From assembly GCA_030549205.1 (NCBI GenBank), contig JAUKTV010000004.1:992001-1056000 (forward strand): DNA of 64,000 nt, read 5' to 3'. Shown in pieces: positions 45,255-58,111 of the stretch. This DNA comes from Apiosordaria backusii. Lineage: Eukaryota; Ascomycota; Sordariomycetes; Sordariales; Lasiosphaeriaceae. Numbering within the stretch: the stretch's first letter is position 1; the number at the start of each line of letters is the position of its first letter. The notes below the pieces were generated by a model. The model was not told the origin of the DNA. It worked only from the letters and a program-made list of their open reading frames with translations, and did no database searches. Position numbers and translations under genes: made by a program.

Positions 45255-46540
45255 CGGCAAACGGTGGGCATTATGAATGGCATAGAGATGGGATTGCGGC
45301 TAGAGGTCAGCTTGACTGGGGGGGGGGGGGGGGGGGGGAATAGCGATTTTGGTTTAAGGCTGCGTCGACACAGGTGAGATTGGATGTTATGTTTGTTGTT
45401 TATCGACTGATACTGACTGGTGTACAGCAACGAAGGTGGACGGCTTATGGTTGTGAGCTCAGCGGTTTGGCACGCATTGGCGGTTATGAACATCAAATTA
45501 GACATGGAGACAGCGAAACGGCATGACGTTGGGAGGAGCATCACCCCCAGCATGCCAGGTACGTAGATGGGACTTGTATCATTGACGGGTCTGGGAAACT
45601 TTACGGATAGACAAACATTGATAGAGCCTACAATAGTGCTAATACTAATACTGGTCACCTTTTTTGGAAGACAATTGTCAATTCTTTGTCCAGCTTGGTG
45701 CCAAGAAAGGCCGAGCACGCGAGCAAGCCAAGCGCCCGGCCGTTGAAGTGCTTAGCATTCTTAGGGCCGATCTTTGACTCAGCGCCTCCTCCGAAAGGTT
45801 ACCCGATGCGTACCTTATGTACTCGTACGGGGCGTGGTGCTGGTGACACGGGATGGAACGAACGGTCCTTTCCATGTGCATACAAGGAAGCGCGCATGCA
45901 TGCGGTGCGAGTAACGCATGCCACGCAGCAAGCCACAACGGCTTTTTTCGTTATGTGTCTGGGTACCTGCCTTGTATTAAGTGAAGTTCGGGTCCGGGTG
46001 CCCTTGCGGTAGTGTGAGCGTGGTGCCCTGGTAATATGATGCAATGGGAAGGGACCGACGGGTAGGAGCGTAAGGGAAGGTACCTAGGGATGACTTGGGG
46101 CAAGGTGTCTCGGGAAGTTGTGGAAGGGAGAGAGGCTGAACTTGAACTAAGGTAGGTAGGAGCTTAAGACGGACTGGAACTTTGTCTCTCGCTCTCCCTT
46201 TCTTTGAGGGACGTCGGACGGGAAATTTAGGGTTTGCGGGTTGAAGTGGGTTCGTTCCATGACGTCTTGACGATTGACGTTCGTTGCGTTTTGCGCATTC
46301 TTTTATGCACGCATGCTGTATACTTTCTGGGGTAATTCACCATTGCTTGCTCGCATTTCCCTTGGACAGACACGAAGAGCGCTAGCTGGATGTGACGTAT
46401 TGCTGGTGTATCTTGTTTGTTTAGTTTGGTCCTGTCATCCTTACCTTTTGTGTCCAACCCTGCCAGTGACGACGGAGGACGATCGATCGAGCGATTATCC
46501 ACGAACCGACCCAACCACATACATACGTATAACGTAAACG
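45255..46540. other. Intergenic with 21-nt G run
   Basis: No gene seen. The homopolymer is listed separately. Several TAGGTA and GGTACC motifs lie near 46080-46160, upstream of the next glycosyltransferase. Confidence 0.5.
45318..45338 (+). repeat. Poly-G homopolymer, 21 nt
   Basis: An uninterrupted run of 21 G residues about 65 nt past the GT31-like stop codon. Confidence 0.9.
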
Positions 46541-47703
46541 ATGCGCATCTCCATCAAGATATCGGTTATACTCTGGGCGCTGGTCCTGCTGGCTGGAACG
46601 GGGTACACCCTCGCGCGGCTGGTTGCGTTTGTGGGGATTTTCTTTCAGCATGCTGGGATCGAGCTTCGACAGGCGGATGCGCTCGAGGCGTACAACAATG
46701 AGAATGGTGGGCTGGCGGGGGAGAAGAACAGGAACAGGACGCAGCATATACCAAAGATTGTGCACCAGATTTTCCACAATTGGAAGGATCCGGGGAATGA
46801 TACTTTGCCCGGGGATTGGAGGGAGGTTAGGAGGGGGTGTGTGGAGATGAATCCCGGGTGGGAGTTCAAGGTAGGTGATGTTGCGCGGGGGGTTGGTGGT
46901 ATGGTTGCGCAAAGAAAAGGATGAGATGCTGACTTGGTGGTGGTGACAGCTTTGGACTGAGAAGACGTCCCGCGAGTTTATCGAAAGGGAGTATCCTTGG
47001 TTTTTGAGGACGTATGATGGGTATCGGTACAAGGTGCAGAGGGTGGATGCGGTTCGGTATTTTTTGCTGTATCATTACGGGGGAATATACATGGATTTGG
47101 ACAACGTCAGTGGTATCTTCCCGTTCTCCCAATTCGATTTGACTTGCAGAGATACTTATTGATGAGGTACAAAAGGGCTGCAAAGCAAACCTAACGCCCC
47201 TCCTTTACTACCCCTTCTGGATCACCGACGGCGGCCGCGGCGCCCTCTCCAATAACATCCTCGCGTCGAAGCCCCGCCACCCGTTCTGGAACCTCATTAC
47301 CATGTCACTAATGCAGTATGACTGGAATTATTTCTTCCCATACATCACCATCAGCTTTGCCAGCGGGCAGTGGTTCGAAACTGCGGTGTGGGAGAAATAC
47401 CACTCGCTGCTGCCGAGGCCGGGAAAGAACCCCGAGATCGAACATAGAGGGTACCGGTTGATCATGGACGACAGGCCCGAGGCCGACGAGTGGATCTTCT
47501 TCACCCAGGAAAGAGGTGGGACGTGGGTGAACTGGGATAACAAGATGTTCTTGGCGATTGGAGATCATTTGTTCTTGCTGTTTGCTTCGCTGGCGGGGTT
47601 AGCGGGTGCCGTGTTTTGGGGAGGATCAAGGTGTTTAAGGAGATACAACAGAGCCGGATACACGAGACTGAAGAATAGGAATGTCGTTGGGGGCTCTGTT
47701 TGA
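46541..47703 (+). CDS. GT32 mannosyltransferase, SUR1/OCH1-like
   Basis: 337 aa from exons 46541-46870, 46950-47105 and 47176-47703, with introns of 79 nt and 70 nt; the second has donor GTCAGT. An N-terminal membrane anchor (about 7-30) is followed by IPKIVHQIFHNWKDP, the opening signature of glycosyltransferase family 32. RYFLLYHYGGIYMDLDN carries the DXD motif (159-161) at the second junction. A second hydrophobic segment (about 293-311) lies near the C-terminus, followed by a basic tail. Two membrane segments and this length fit the inositol-phosphorylceramide mannosyltransferases (SUR1/CSH1 type) better than OCH1, so mannosylation of sphingolipid in the Golgi is the likely role. It lies 1.3 kb after the GT31-like gene on the same strand. 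Confidence 0.9.
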
Positions 47704-49451
47704 GGGTGGAGTTGGGATTGCGGGATGGTGGGGGCGGATCGACGTTGGTGCCGGGGGTGTCGGCGAAGCGACCGGTTCCGATTCGAGGGCCGAACCTGGG
47801 GGATGCGGCACGGATCTGTGCCAAGACTTTGGATTTGGGGGGGCAGCATTTGGGGATTGACCGTTGACTCTCGGGGGGCCTGCTGTTGCTTTTGGCAACA
47901 GCGCAGCCAGAGGACCGACTGATTGAGAGGAACTTGACTTGGTGTCAATATGGTAGCACCGAAGAAGGGCGCGGTATGAGGGGCGGTGTTGTAAGGGGAC
48001 TGGGAAGGCGCTTGGAGTTTGGATCGTTTTATGGTGTCTACCGTTGGATTTTTGATGGGTATGTTAATAGTATTGGTTGTATCAGAATATATCCAGCTTG
48101 AGGCGTGAAGCCGCGGGCTTCTTTTCTACCTCAGCCCATTTCGCTCCCCGAGCATACATGATACGGAGGCGCATGTTCGATTCCAATGCAAAACCCTCAT
48201 GTTCTCGACTGGTTGGTGACTCAGTTCAAGCGGTAGGTATGATTTATATATATAGTGGTGAAAAAATACGGTATCGTGGTCGCCGGTCAAGCCATTCAAA
48301 GTAGACTTGTCGTAATGCCCTTATAAGATTCAGGATATGCTCTTGTGACTGGCTGCCAATCATGAGAATAAAGAAAGGTATATGATCAAGAAAACCCGAA
48401 GGCGTCAAGAACTGAATTACAAGAAGAACAGACCCTAGAAAGTGACCGATGTACTAGTTTCCACTAATTGACGAAAAGGTCCATTGCAAGATTACCCCAA
48501 ATCGTAAAGATAGAACAGTCAGGTAAGGGCTTTGGACAGAGCTCTAAAGGCAGTTTAAATGATCGACCTATCTTGTTCCTGAAGCCACATCAAGTTATCA
48601 ACCCTAGCTCCATGCCATGGAAAAGAATCTCATATTGAATCTTGGATGCGGGGCAGAGGTAGATCGATTGTCGACCTAGAATAATGCTCACAGGAGCATT
48701 AGGTGCTCTATATCTTGGATTTCCAGAACGCTTGACATCGAAATTCAAGCCTGCCAATGACCGAGGACGCCGACTTCATGATACCTCTCAAGGTTCTATT
48801 TTTGAACGCCCAACAGAAGGCTTTTCTGTCTAGGAAGATATTCCACCACGGTTTTTCAAGTTAGTCTGGTGCTAACTGAAACCACTTCGCGACAAGGCAA
48901 TGTTGGCCCTTCGATCGCAGCTGAGTTTCTCTTTTTGCATGATAGGAGCACATCATGACCTGCGTACGAATGCACGATGCTCTTATTCCACCAATGACAT
49001 GTACTTTCCGCCCTTCAGACGCGTACATAATTCGAAACTGGAAGATTCTAGACAATAGAGGAGAATTGTTGTAGTCGGTGCGGGTCACCTTGGTGGACAG
49101 TTGCATCGGAGTGACGGGACGGTGGCGGTCGTGAGGAGGCCGCGCCGGGGAGCCGCGCGTGAACTTGGCCATCTGATCTGAAGTTCCTGCTGCCGAGCCT
49201 CTTGCGAGATGCGAAGTCTGCACGCTTGAAAGCCAAGTGCAAGTTTAGCTGGAACAGAGGAATGACGTTATGCCCTGCCAGTGTGAAGCCTTCTCCCCCT
49301 TTTCAGATGAAGGCTTGGCTGAGGCGGCCGAGAGCAGTCGCGGCAGGCACTATCGGCGATGATCTCCATGCGAACCACAAAAGTTGGGGAGGGGCGTTTC
49401 GCATTCTTCGTCCTCCAATTTTGGAAGCAGACTCGCATTGACCTTCAGTGC

Positions 49452-49485
49452 CTTCCAAGGCTTCCAAGGCTTCCAAGGCTTCCAT
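49452..49485. repeat. 9-bp tandem repeat (CTTCCAAGG)
   Basis: Three perfect copies plus a partial fourth. Confidence 0.8.
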
Positions 49486-50601
49486 CTTATACTTGTTTCC
49501 CCACGCTGTCAATGCCTTCCACCACGTTATTTGAATGCGCTACCCTTTAGCCGAGACTGTCAACCACGAGCCCTGCCGTTCCCGATCTGCAACCCGGTAT
49601 TGCGCCCGTCGAACTAAAGCGAGCTCGATATTGCAAGAACCTTGGAGTCGGGTTCAGCGAAGGTTGAGGGCATCCCAGACCTGTCTCTGGCGAGATCGCT
49701 TGTGCCGCCTGGATTTCATCCGCTCCATTGCCAGACTTGCCAACTTTTGCCTGAATTCAGAGTGCAACTCTACCCTCTCGGATGTCACCGAGTTCATCCG
49801 CCCATGACCGCCCAACACCACCTCACATTTCTATAGCGCGCTAAGTTGAAACGCCGTTACATTTTCCCCACACAAACCAGGTGGGGAGCACCCCTGTCCC
49901 CCTGATCGTTCCTCTTTCCCAAGCCGGCACGGAAGAGCCTCTCCCACGATCCAAGTAGTCCTAATCTGGTTTGGTGCTTCAAAGCGTTGATGGCGCTTTC
50001 AGTGTCTGCCGGGAACCAGCATCGAGCTCTGGTCGGCCCCCGCCAATCACGTCGATTCTTGGTCCCTCTTGAGGCTCACTTCCCCGGGCCAAGGAAGCTG
50101 CTAGAGGAGATCCAAGACGGGAGGCAGTCCGATATTTCCTTCAGCAACCACGGAGTCCAGCGCGTTTGTGTTGTTCACCGGGCTCGCTGCCGCCGTCTCC
50201 CCCCATTCGGTAGCGCCAACATGTGCCAAACAGGGCACCCAAATTGGACCAGACTCTTGGGAAACTCGCTACCTGACCATATGCCCCCCAGATCGGGGTG
50301 CATTGTGCCTTGAGCCTCCATCAGCATGGCCTCTTCTACCCCACACTGCCCTTGGTTGGTGGCCCCTTGTCATTCAACATCATTGCCGATGTCGATTTGG
50401 CCCCGGGATGCCCTCCTTCATGCTCCGCTAGCACCACGCCCAGACCTCCTCCATGAGCACGCAGAACGTCCGTGATCCACCTCTCTGGACGTGATGTGTG
50501 CTGAATGAATGCTGCGGTAACATGGACCGACATGCCCAAGACCATGGCTGACGACGCTGATAGCGTGCCATACTTGCGAGCAGGTCAGGTCGTGCATCGA
50601 G

Positions 50602-50607
50602 TATAAA
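50602..50607 (+). promoter_or_regulatory. TATA box of the AA9 LPMO gene
   Basis: A clean TATAAA 137 nt before the start codon, preceding a C-rich transcription-start-like region. Strong TATA boxes suit highly inducible secreted-enzyme genes. Confidence 0.55.
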
Positions 50608-50743
50608 GATCGCCGTTGCTGTCACTATTGGATCTGCTTCTTCATCCGTCGATCAGCACTCCAGCCGAGCCAGCCATCACCAGCCCACGGTCAGCCATAC
50701 TCACCTATTCATTTCAGAGTGAGAATTAGTACACATCTTCGCC

Positions 50744-51799
50744 ATGTCTAACAAGGCCGCCACCCTCATCGCCGCTCTGTCGGGCGCTGCCCTCGTTGCC
50801 GCCCACGGCCACGTCTCCCACATCATTGTGAACGGTGTCTACTACCAGAACTATGACCCGACAACCCACTTCTACCAGCCCAACCCTCCTACCGTGATTG
50901 GCTGGTCTGCTCTCCAGCAGGACAACGGCTTCGTCGAGCCCAACAACTTCGGCACCTCCGACATCATCTGCCACAAGTCCGCTGCTCCTGGCGGCGGCTC
51001 TGCCACCGTCAACGCCGGTGACAAGATCAGCATTGTCTGGACCCCCGAGTGGCCCGAGTCCCACATCGGCCCCGTCATCGACTACCTCGCCAACTGCAAC
51101 GGCCCCTGCGAGTCCGTCGACAAGACCTCCCTCCGCTGGTTCAAGATCGGCGGCGCCGGCTACAACGCCAACACCAAGAGCTGGGCCGCCGACGACCTCC
51201 GTGCCAACGGCAACAGCTGGCTCGTTCAGATTCCTGCCGACCTCAAGGCCGGCAACTACGTCCTCCGCCACGAGATCATCGCCCTCCACGGCGGCTCTTC
51301 CCCCAACGGGGCCCAGGCCTACCCCCAGTGCCTCAACCTCCGCATCGTCGGCAACGGCAACAACTCCCCCTCCGGTGTCGCCGGTACCTCCCTCTACCGC
51401 GCCACCGACGCCGGTATCCTCTTCAACCCCTACGTCCCTAGCCCCAACTACCCCGTCCCCGGCCCTGCCCTCATCGCCGGCGCCGTCAGCTCCATCCCCC
51501 AGAGCAAGTCGACTGCCACCCGCACCGCCTCTGCCACCCTCCCCGGCGCTCCCGTCGTCACCCCCACTGCCGGTCCTGTCGTCACCACCTCTTCCGCTCC
51601 CGTCGTCGTTCCCCCCACCACCACCCTCGTCACTGTCACCAGCGCTCGTACCACCTCCCAGGCTCCCGCTCCTACCGGCGGTGCTGGCGTTGCCCCTAAG
51701 TGGGGACAGTGCGGTGGTAACGGCTGGACTGGTCCTACCGCCTGCGCTTCCGGCTCTACTTGCACTGTTCTTAACCCTTACTACAGCCAGTGCATCTAA
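50744..51799 (+). CDS. AA9 lytic polysaccharide monooxygenase with CBM1
   Basis: Single exon, 351 aa. The signal peptide (1-20, ending VAA) is cut just before H21, which becomes the N-terminal copper ligand of the mature enzyme ([11 protein letters not shown]). The rest of the active site is in place: H107 in [12 protein letters not shown] completes the histidine brace, Y193 in AYPQCLNL is the axial residue, and second-sphere H182 and Q191 keep the family spacing. A Ser/Thr/Pro/Val linker (about 245-315) leads to a C-terminal CBM1 cellulose-binding module ([11 protein letters not shown]...[12 protein letters not shown]). It oxidatively cleaves cellulose outside the cell; C1 or C4 specificity cannot be read here. 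Codon use is almost wholly C-ending, as for strongly expressed genes. Confidence 0.97.
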   Translation: MSNKAATLIAALSGAALVAAHGHVSHIIVNGVYYQNYDPTTHFYQPNPPTVIGWSALQQDNGFVEPNNFGTSDIICHKSAAPGGGSATVNAGDKISIVWTPEWPESHIGPVIDYLANCNGPCESVDKTSLRWFKIGGAGYNANTKSWAADDLRANGNSWLVQIPADLKAGNYVLRHEIIALHGGSSPNGAQAYPQCLNLRIVGNGNNSPSGVAGTSLYRATDAGILFNPYVPSPNYPVPGPALIAGAVSSIPQSKSTATRTASATLPGAPVVTPTAGPVVTTSSAPVVVPPTTTLVTVTSARTTSQAPAPTGGAGVAPKWGQCGGNGWTGPTACASGSTCTVLNPYYSQCI

Positions 51800-53814
51800 G
51801 TTTCTCTCTTTGATGAGAGTTTCTTAGAGGGGAGAATAAAAGGGGATGAAACATGTAAGAAAAAGGGAAGAAACTTTTGCATACTTGGCATAGCATAGCA
51901 TTTTTGGGGGATTCATCAGCATTGAATTGGATGGGATTGGATTGAGAGAAGGATTCAGTTGTATATATTTGACCTTCATCTTTTCCAAATGAATGGAATA
52001 TGTTCACAAGACTACTTGTCTCGTTCTCCTGCATGTGATGTTGTGATACCCCTTACTCATCCCCTTTTTTTCGTCCCAGTAATATTGTTGCTGAGTATTG
52101 CCTGTAGACGATCAGCCCTTTTTTTTTTCTTTTTTTGGAAAGGAGGAGAATATTATTACATCATGTACCTAACGATGGATTGAGCACGACACCCCTCGGG
52201 TAGTTGTATACATCTGTCTCCCACTTCACCCAACAGATGTCAAGAAGTCCAGACAACAACTCAAGTTGCCCCCCAATCTCGTCGTCTTCAAGCAGTAAGA
52301 TATCATCCAGCACCTTAGTAGCACAGCACGCACGCACGCACGCACGCCCTTTACCACATCACGGTACCCAGGTACGTATTACATGGGTACATGGGTACAC
52401 TTGAGTAACAGTATCGATAGGGCTGAGTCCCACACGCCCTCCCTCATTATGCCAACATGACAGCCTGATAGCCTGACAGTATGACAGCATGCAATTATGT
52501 TACTCCTATTCGGGAAGGTAACACGAATAAACGTCGGTCCTGCTCCTACGGAGACCCGTCCGTCTGTTCGCCCGTTCGCCGTTTTATTGTTTCTTAGGTA
52601 CTGTACATTGGGGGATTGTGGATTGTGAATTGTGGATTGTGGTCTAATTAATGATCCGTTTTGGAAGGCAAGGCAGACAGACCTGTTTGTTGTGTCGACT
52701 GGACAGGGCAGGGCAGGACAGGGCAGGGCAGGACAGGGCAGGGTTGGGAAAAGATCCCGGTATGGCAGAGCCTTGAGGGAGGTACCGATTTGATAAGGTA
52801 GGTGGGTGGTGTGTCAGCTGTCACTGGTCGTTGATCTGCATGATCTGGTACCTCCAAGTCTGTACTTTCTGGGTTGGGTTCGGTAAGGGTAGGTCATGCG
52901 AGGTCGCTGGGGATGCATTGTTTTTGTTGAGTTGAGTAAAAGAGTGTGAAAGGGTACCTTAACGTGAGTGGGTGATCGAGTGAGCAAGTGCGGTAAATGG
53001 TGAATGACTGAGTGAGTTGTCAGATGTATGATCTGTTAGGTAGTTGGGCTGTCTACCTCCCACGGGCGCCCATCTTACCACCTATCCATGTTAGATAGGT
53101 ACCTATGTATGTATGCTGTCAGCAAGAACCCTAACCGGTATCTCCGGCCGAAAACCGAAACCGAGCCGATCTTCTCCCTGATTTGAACTCAGCTCCGCGG
53201 CTCTGCTGCCCAAAGAAGGCTGGTCGCGGTTTAAGATCTGCCGGCGTTGACTCACCTGCCGTCGACGTGGTATTAGATATGGCAGGTAGGCAGCCAAAGT
53301 TACACAACACCTATCCATGGCGTAACTCAGCAAGTAGAAACTAGGTACTACTTGAGAGGTAGTATAAGCCACATGCAGCCCCCAAAATGCGAGCAGAGCT
53401 GAACGAGGACGTCAAGTGCGAGGGCAGGATGAGGAACGATGGGGAAAGTTCTTCAAGATTGGTTGGTTCGTTCCTCCTGCTAACTTGCTATCCGCCCGCC
53501 CGCCATGCCCAAAGAAAAGAATATGTATCGTACAAGTCGTGAGAGTAGAGTTTTTACAGAGAGTCAAGGACTAGCATGGAAACAAAGCCCATTGATAACA
53601 GCTAACAACATCGCCAGCATGAGTAACGACAAAAATGATCAAAGGTATCTAAACCACTCCTCTCCCTCCCGTCCACCTCCAGCCTATCCCGCGGGCAAAT
53701 ACCACGTATATATATTCCCACCATATATCCAAACAAAAAAGACAGGTGACCCGGAAGAGATCCTTTTGTATTGTCCCAAAAACCCCATCCATCCCTATAT
53801 CCAATCAAAAAAAA
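51800..53814. other. Intergenic between convergent genes, rich in short repeats
   Basis: No gene seen. Short tandem repeats cluster here: CGCA-type at about 52327-52346, GGATTGTG-type at about 52612-52643 and the 15-bp array at 52701-52745. Many TACCTA/GGTAGG motifs lie between 52.8 and 53.4 kb. Confidence 0.5.
52701..52745. repeat. 15-bp tandem repeat (GGACAGGGCAGGGCA), three copies
   Basis: Two identical units and a third that differs only at its last bases. Confidence 0.85.
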
Positions 53815-56072
53815 TCACCATTCTACCTGCGGCCCCATCCCAAAAGCACCAAACGACGAACCCCCCGAGCCCCCATTCACCTGACTCCCAAACATATCCC
53901 AATCCAACGTGCTTGCATCCAAGTACCCCAAGAACGAATCCAGGTTGTTATCCGGGATCCCCGTATGTGCTCCCACCGCCAATGCCGCTGGAGTATAAGG
54001 ATCTGGTGGTGTAGGTTCGGATTTGTAGTCGTCATTTGGCATCGACGTCTTGAGTCTCTCCACATAAAACGGTGTTTCTGGTCTCTGTCCCGTCCTTTGT
54101 GTCAACGTCTCTTCCCTCTTCCTCCATGCTTTGAGGATAAACACCGCAAGCGCAGCAACGAGCTTATTGTTAGTGTCAAAGAGCTCTGGGTGGAACGTGT
54201 AGACCACCTCGACCTGTCTCCACGCGCGCTCAACGAGGACTCCTTCTGTGCGGTGACAGAGCTGGCCGGCCATGTACATAAAAATGTCGATTTGAAAGTG
54301 AGCGAGAGAAAACCACATGAAGCCTTTATCTTTGGTGGACATGTAGTTTGCCTCGTTATGCTCCAGTGTACCGATGGCGATTTTGAAGGTATTGTCTTTG
54401 AGTGTACGGACCTCTCCGCCCCATTCTGGCTGGTGTTTGGCTGGGGTGATGAGCTCCATGATCTTGTCGATGATGTGCGTGCGCATGTTGATGGCCATTT
54501 GGTGAACGGGACCGGCCAGAGGATCGCAGTATTTGTCGAGGATGCCGAGGAGGGTGTTGCCTAACGTTTCTACTGTTCGTCGGTACTCCATCATTTCTTG
54601 TTCAGGGGGACCAGATCCATCGCGATCAGACATGAAGTCGCTTTGTGATGTAAGTAGAAACATAGTGTCGAAGCCAGGAGTCTCCACCAGAAACTTGGCG
54701 AATGCGTATATGAGTAGACAAAATATCATCTCTGTGGGGCCCTCGCGGTCCTGGAATGGCTCTGTTGCCGATGGGAAGATGTCGGCGTCGTTCAGGTTTT
54801 TGGGCGGTTTGGTGTCCCAGTTTCGTGGCAGCAACGAGTGGCTCAGGCCGGAGAAGATGGCGTATTTGGAGTCGACCATGATGATCTGCCACCATAATCG
54901 ACGGCGCATTTCGGACTCGAATGGGGGAAGCCCAAGTGTTTCGCCATCACGGTGCATTCCCATTTTCTGCGCGATGCGAATAACTACACCATTGAGGATC
55001 CACGCCGCATGGCGGTTGTATCGACCCTGCAGAGAAATCTGGATTATGAGTTAGCAAACTATGTGCTTCCTATTACTGGAAAAAAAAAAACACACCAGGT
55101 ATATAACAAGAGCCTGCAGAATGGTCAAATCGTGGGTTTTGAGGAAGCCCAATCTCAACAGGGTCAAACGGACGCCCGACGAGTACCTCTGGAGTGCTTC
55201 ATCTCTCGAATAACCTAGCAACGTCTGACATTCATCTGCATCCAGCGAAACGACAGCCATGAGAAATATCGAAAATAGGAGCGCTTCTATATTCTTCGGT
55301 AATGACTGTGACCCGCCGACAGCCTCTGCGAGGTATGGCTGCAAGGTTGGGACATGTATAATCTTCGTCAACGGGTTGACCCTGTCCAGATATATCTGCC
55401 ATAGGCGGATGACATGAGCGGCATCTGGCCAGAGTGTCTCGATTTTAATATTGGGAGAGCCATCGCCGAGGAGAAGGTTCGAGTTTTCATCAGGGGCCGC
55501 GGTATCTGATGTGTTATCGTCGGCTTCATCTGAATCGACTATTTGTCTCATTGCTCGAAGCTGTGTGGAATGCGTTCTACGTGAGCGCATACCCTTTTGA
55601 CTACGTCACGTAAATAAACAAAGGATCTACTGACCTCGTCATATACAGTACTCAGCATGGGATTATCTACAAATCGCATGCTTCCTTCGTCCCTGACCAG
55701 TTGACCTGCTGGCTGCCACTTGAGGTAGCTCTCATCGTAGGCGGGCTGCTGGGATGCTCTTGGCGTCGTCACGCTGCCCTCGGGTTTCTCGGTTGCATAT
55801 TCCTTCAGCAACTCTTCACACCGGGCCAACCTCTCCTGGAGGTCCTGGTTTGGCCGCCTTCGCTTGCGCGCGGGGGCGGGAGTGGACGGCGTGCACTTGA
55901 CATTGGCCTTGGTACAATTGGAGCATGGGAAATTCCTATCGCATTTGATCTTTCGGTGTTGGCAGAGGACACAGGCGAGGATGCGCGTGGGCTTGTTCGG
56001 GGGTGGCGGCGCGGCGGAGGGGGTCGAGATGGGAACCGAAGTGCTTGAGCTCGGGGTGGATGAGGATGCCAT
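53815..56072 (-). CDS. Zn2Cys6 transcription factor
   Basis: 708 aa from exons 56072-55635, 55560-55096 and 55038-53815. Introns are 74 nt (GTCAGT...CACACAG) and 57 nt (GTGTGT...GCTAAC...TCCAG). The Zn2Cys6 cluster is complete: C34, C37, C44, C50, C53 and C60, with C-x2-C-x6-C-x5-C-x2-C-x6-C spacing, followed by a basic linker (RKRRRP) and a short coiled coil. The middle part is the fungal-specific transcription factor domain; the second junction restores [37 protein letters not shown], broken here by the splice, with the RRRLWWQI motif after it. The C-terminal 90 residues are Gly/Ser/Pro-rich and may activate transcription. No pathway genes sit beside it, so its target is unknown. Confidence 0.93.
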
Positions 56073-58111
56073 GGCGACGGAGGAAAAGTATGCCGTGTAC
56101 AACCTTTGCGCGCGTCGGAGAGGACAGGAAAAAACAAGACCAACAACGAAAGAGTCAGAAGAGGCGAATTGGGACTAACCGGCTAGCATGACGCCGTCCG
56201 CGGGATGCTACGCCGAGTTTATTTTCTCGAATCCGTATTCCGAACCTGGCTGTCGGGCGGAAGTGAGTGACGAGAACCTCAGAATCATCAAGAACTTGGT
56301 AGAGAGCGTGTGGCGGGCGTCAAGAATGGAGGGGCAAAAGAGGGAGGTATGGGGTATGGCGGGGGTTTAGTACCGTTACCGTAGGCGCGGTGTTGATGAC
56401 GGGAGTGACCTTCCACTCCACTTCAACCGTTTTCGTTTTCGCAAGTACCTAAAGCTCTCAGACTGGAACTTTAAATGTGGAAGCTCTCCTTGAACAACAC
56501 CCTGGATGCCTAAGCTCAGTCAGCGACACTTGTGACCTACTACGCCAGCATGTAAATGCCTTACCTACGACTATGTAGTATTGCTGCAGAAGCGTGGGTT
56601 TCTGATGCTTGTTGGAGATGATCGTAATACCGACAGCCTGCTGCTTATGCTTGAGTGGTAGAGTCATCCAAAGTTCCTTGATAGGATTGTGTTGGATGCG
56701 CAAAGAGCTTCTTGTGTACCCTCGGAAACTTCCCGCCCTCGCTTTTGTCGACAGGGGTCAGGGTCCTCAGGGAAGCACCAACAGCCCGAGTGGGGATATC
56801 TTCAGTTGGATTTTTCAGGGCAGTCGATAAATCGTGGGGACTGAGCAATCCACAGAACCTTTTGGTCTTCTTTGGTCCACTTCCATCTCGCAAAATGTGT
56901 CCGGGAGTGTGCGTGCCGGCTACGTAATGCAACTGCTCGAGTCTGGGGCGTCTTTTTCAGGCTGCCTTTGTTGTCGGACATCGGTATTGCTGCGTCCCCG
57001 ATAGGCAATGGGGAAGCTTTGTCATCCTCTGATTGGGAGGACAGCCGCTATGATTGGACCACGAAATCTCCGATTGGAGCCGCTCTAACACTCTCCCCTT
57101 GATCGATAAGATTCTGAATACGCGGATCTGGTAGCGCCAAACCCGAGCGATACGAACACGCACACGCCTGGGGTGAAGCCTCAACAATCTGGTATCTGCC
57201 TTACCTCCCAAAGCTCTGGGTTTCGGGTGCAACCGCAAGTGTAATCCTGCCGCATGTATATTACGTTCCTGTTGGAGCTTTAACCCTCATAACCTTAGAG
57301 GTTGATCAAAGGTCCCATGCCTGCCCTCAATGTCGAGCTGTCAAACTTAACCCCTTACCCAACCTCTCTCCAACCTTGCTCCCATACGACTATCGACGTC
57401 TCTCAGCCGTAACTCGAAACAACGAACTGACGACGACGGAAGACTCGGAAATTATCTATTCATACCGCATACGTATATCACAACTGCTGCCTCCCAGCTC
57501 ATTTCTGGAGGCCTCTCACAATTCCAAAGTGTTCGCAATGTCGCCGGTGTGGTCGCATATCCGGGGATGATTTGCTCCGATCATAGAAAGTGTCCGGGGC
57601 CTGTGATCTCCGTACTGCGGAAAAAGGACGGAGCACGGCACATAGCCCGAGAATCACATGTTTTTGCGGTTGGAGGGGCTCCGGCTCCGGGCAGAATTGT
57701 GAATTGCTCATGATGATTCACGTACCACACAAAAAGGCTCAACAGGGATCCTGACATCCGAAATTCTGGGTGTTCTACTGAGGACGTAACCGGGTTCGGG
57801 TGAGGTCATGCATAAATGGGGTGGGTTCGGTATTTTGGTCGGTGAAGATGCCAAGGGGAACGGTGAGTTTGCCCTGATGACTGCCGGTGAGCACGTGAGC
57901 AGCCAGGTGAACGGTGAGGGCGAACGGGTCTCAACGGCAGGGGTCCTTTGCCGGCCGGGTAGCCTTGCTCCACTAAAATTTCATGATGCCCGCCCACTCG
58001 CAATGGAGACATTTGCAATCGTCCCCTCCGATCCCGCAATCCACAGACATCGCATCGATATTGCTGCGTGTTTCTGGGAATTGGCGAGGCTGTTTCCCTC
58101 TCAAGACAATC
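56073..58111. promoter_or_regulatory. Divergent region, Zn2Cys6 factor / lys4
   Basis: 2 kb with no gene I can support. TGATTCA, a one-base variant of the GCN4/CPC-1 site TGACTCA, lies at 57714-57720, about 400 nt before the lys4 start. General amino-acid control of lys4 would fit but rests on this weak match. Confidence 0.35.

Larger units (their letters stand above)
47704..50743. other. 3-kb gap upstream of the LPMO gene
   Basis: No gene I can support. A 9-bp unit CTTCCAAGG is repeated at 49452-49478 with a partial fourth copy. The right part is the LPMO promoter, with a TATA box listed separately and a GTGGGG (CRE-A/CRE-1-type core) near 49882. Short open frames in 48.8-50.4 kb have no domain-like features. 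Confidence 0.45.

Noticed and set aside
48165..48195. tRNA B-box-like GTTCGATTCC
   Set aside because: The flanking bases cannot form a T-stem and no A box or acceptor stem is present.
49535..50313. Two frames of about 100 codons upstream of the LPMO
   Set aside because: No conserved features, no introns joining them and no start context of note.
50515..50529. CGG-N9-CCG palindrome before the LPMO gene
   Set aside because: The spacing does not match the CGG-N11-CCG site I associate with CLR-type cellulase regulators, and single Zn2Cys6-like palindromes are common by chance.
50898..51827. Overlapping plus-strand frame of 309 codons in the LPMO gene
   Set aside because: A Ser/Pro/Thr-only product caused by C-ending codons read in the next frame.
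53150..53260. Minus-strand T-arm-like GAGTTCAAATC
   Set aside because: The stem does not pair in tRNA register and no cloverleaf can be drawn.
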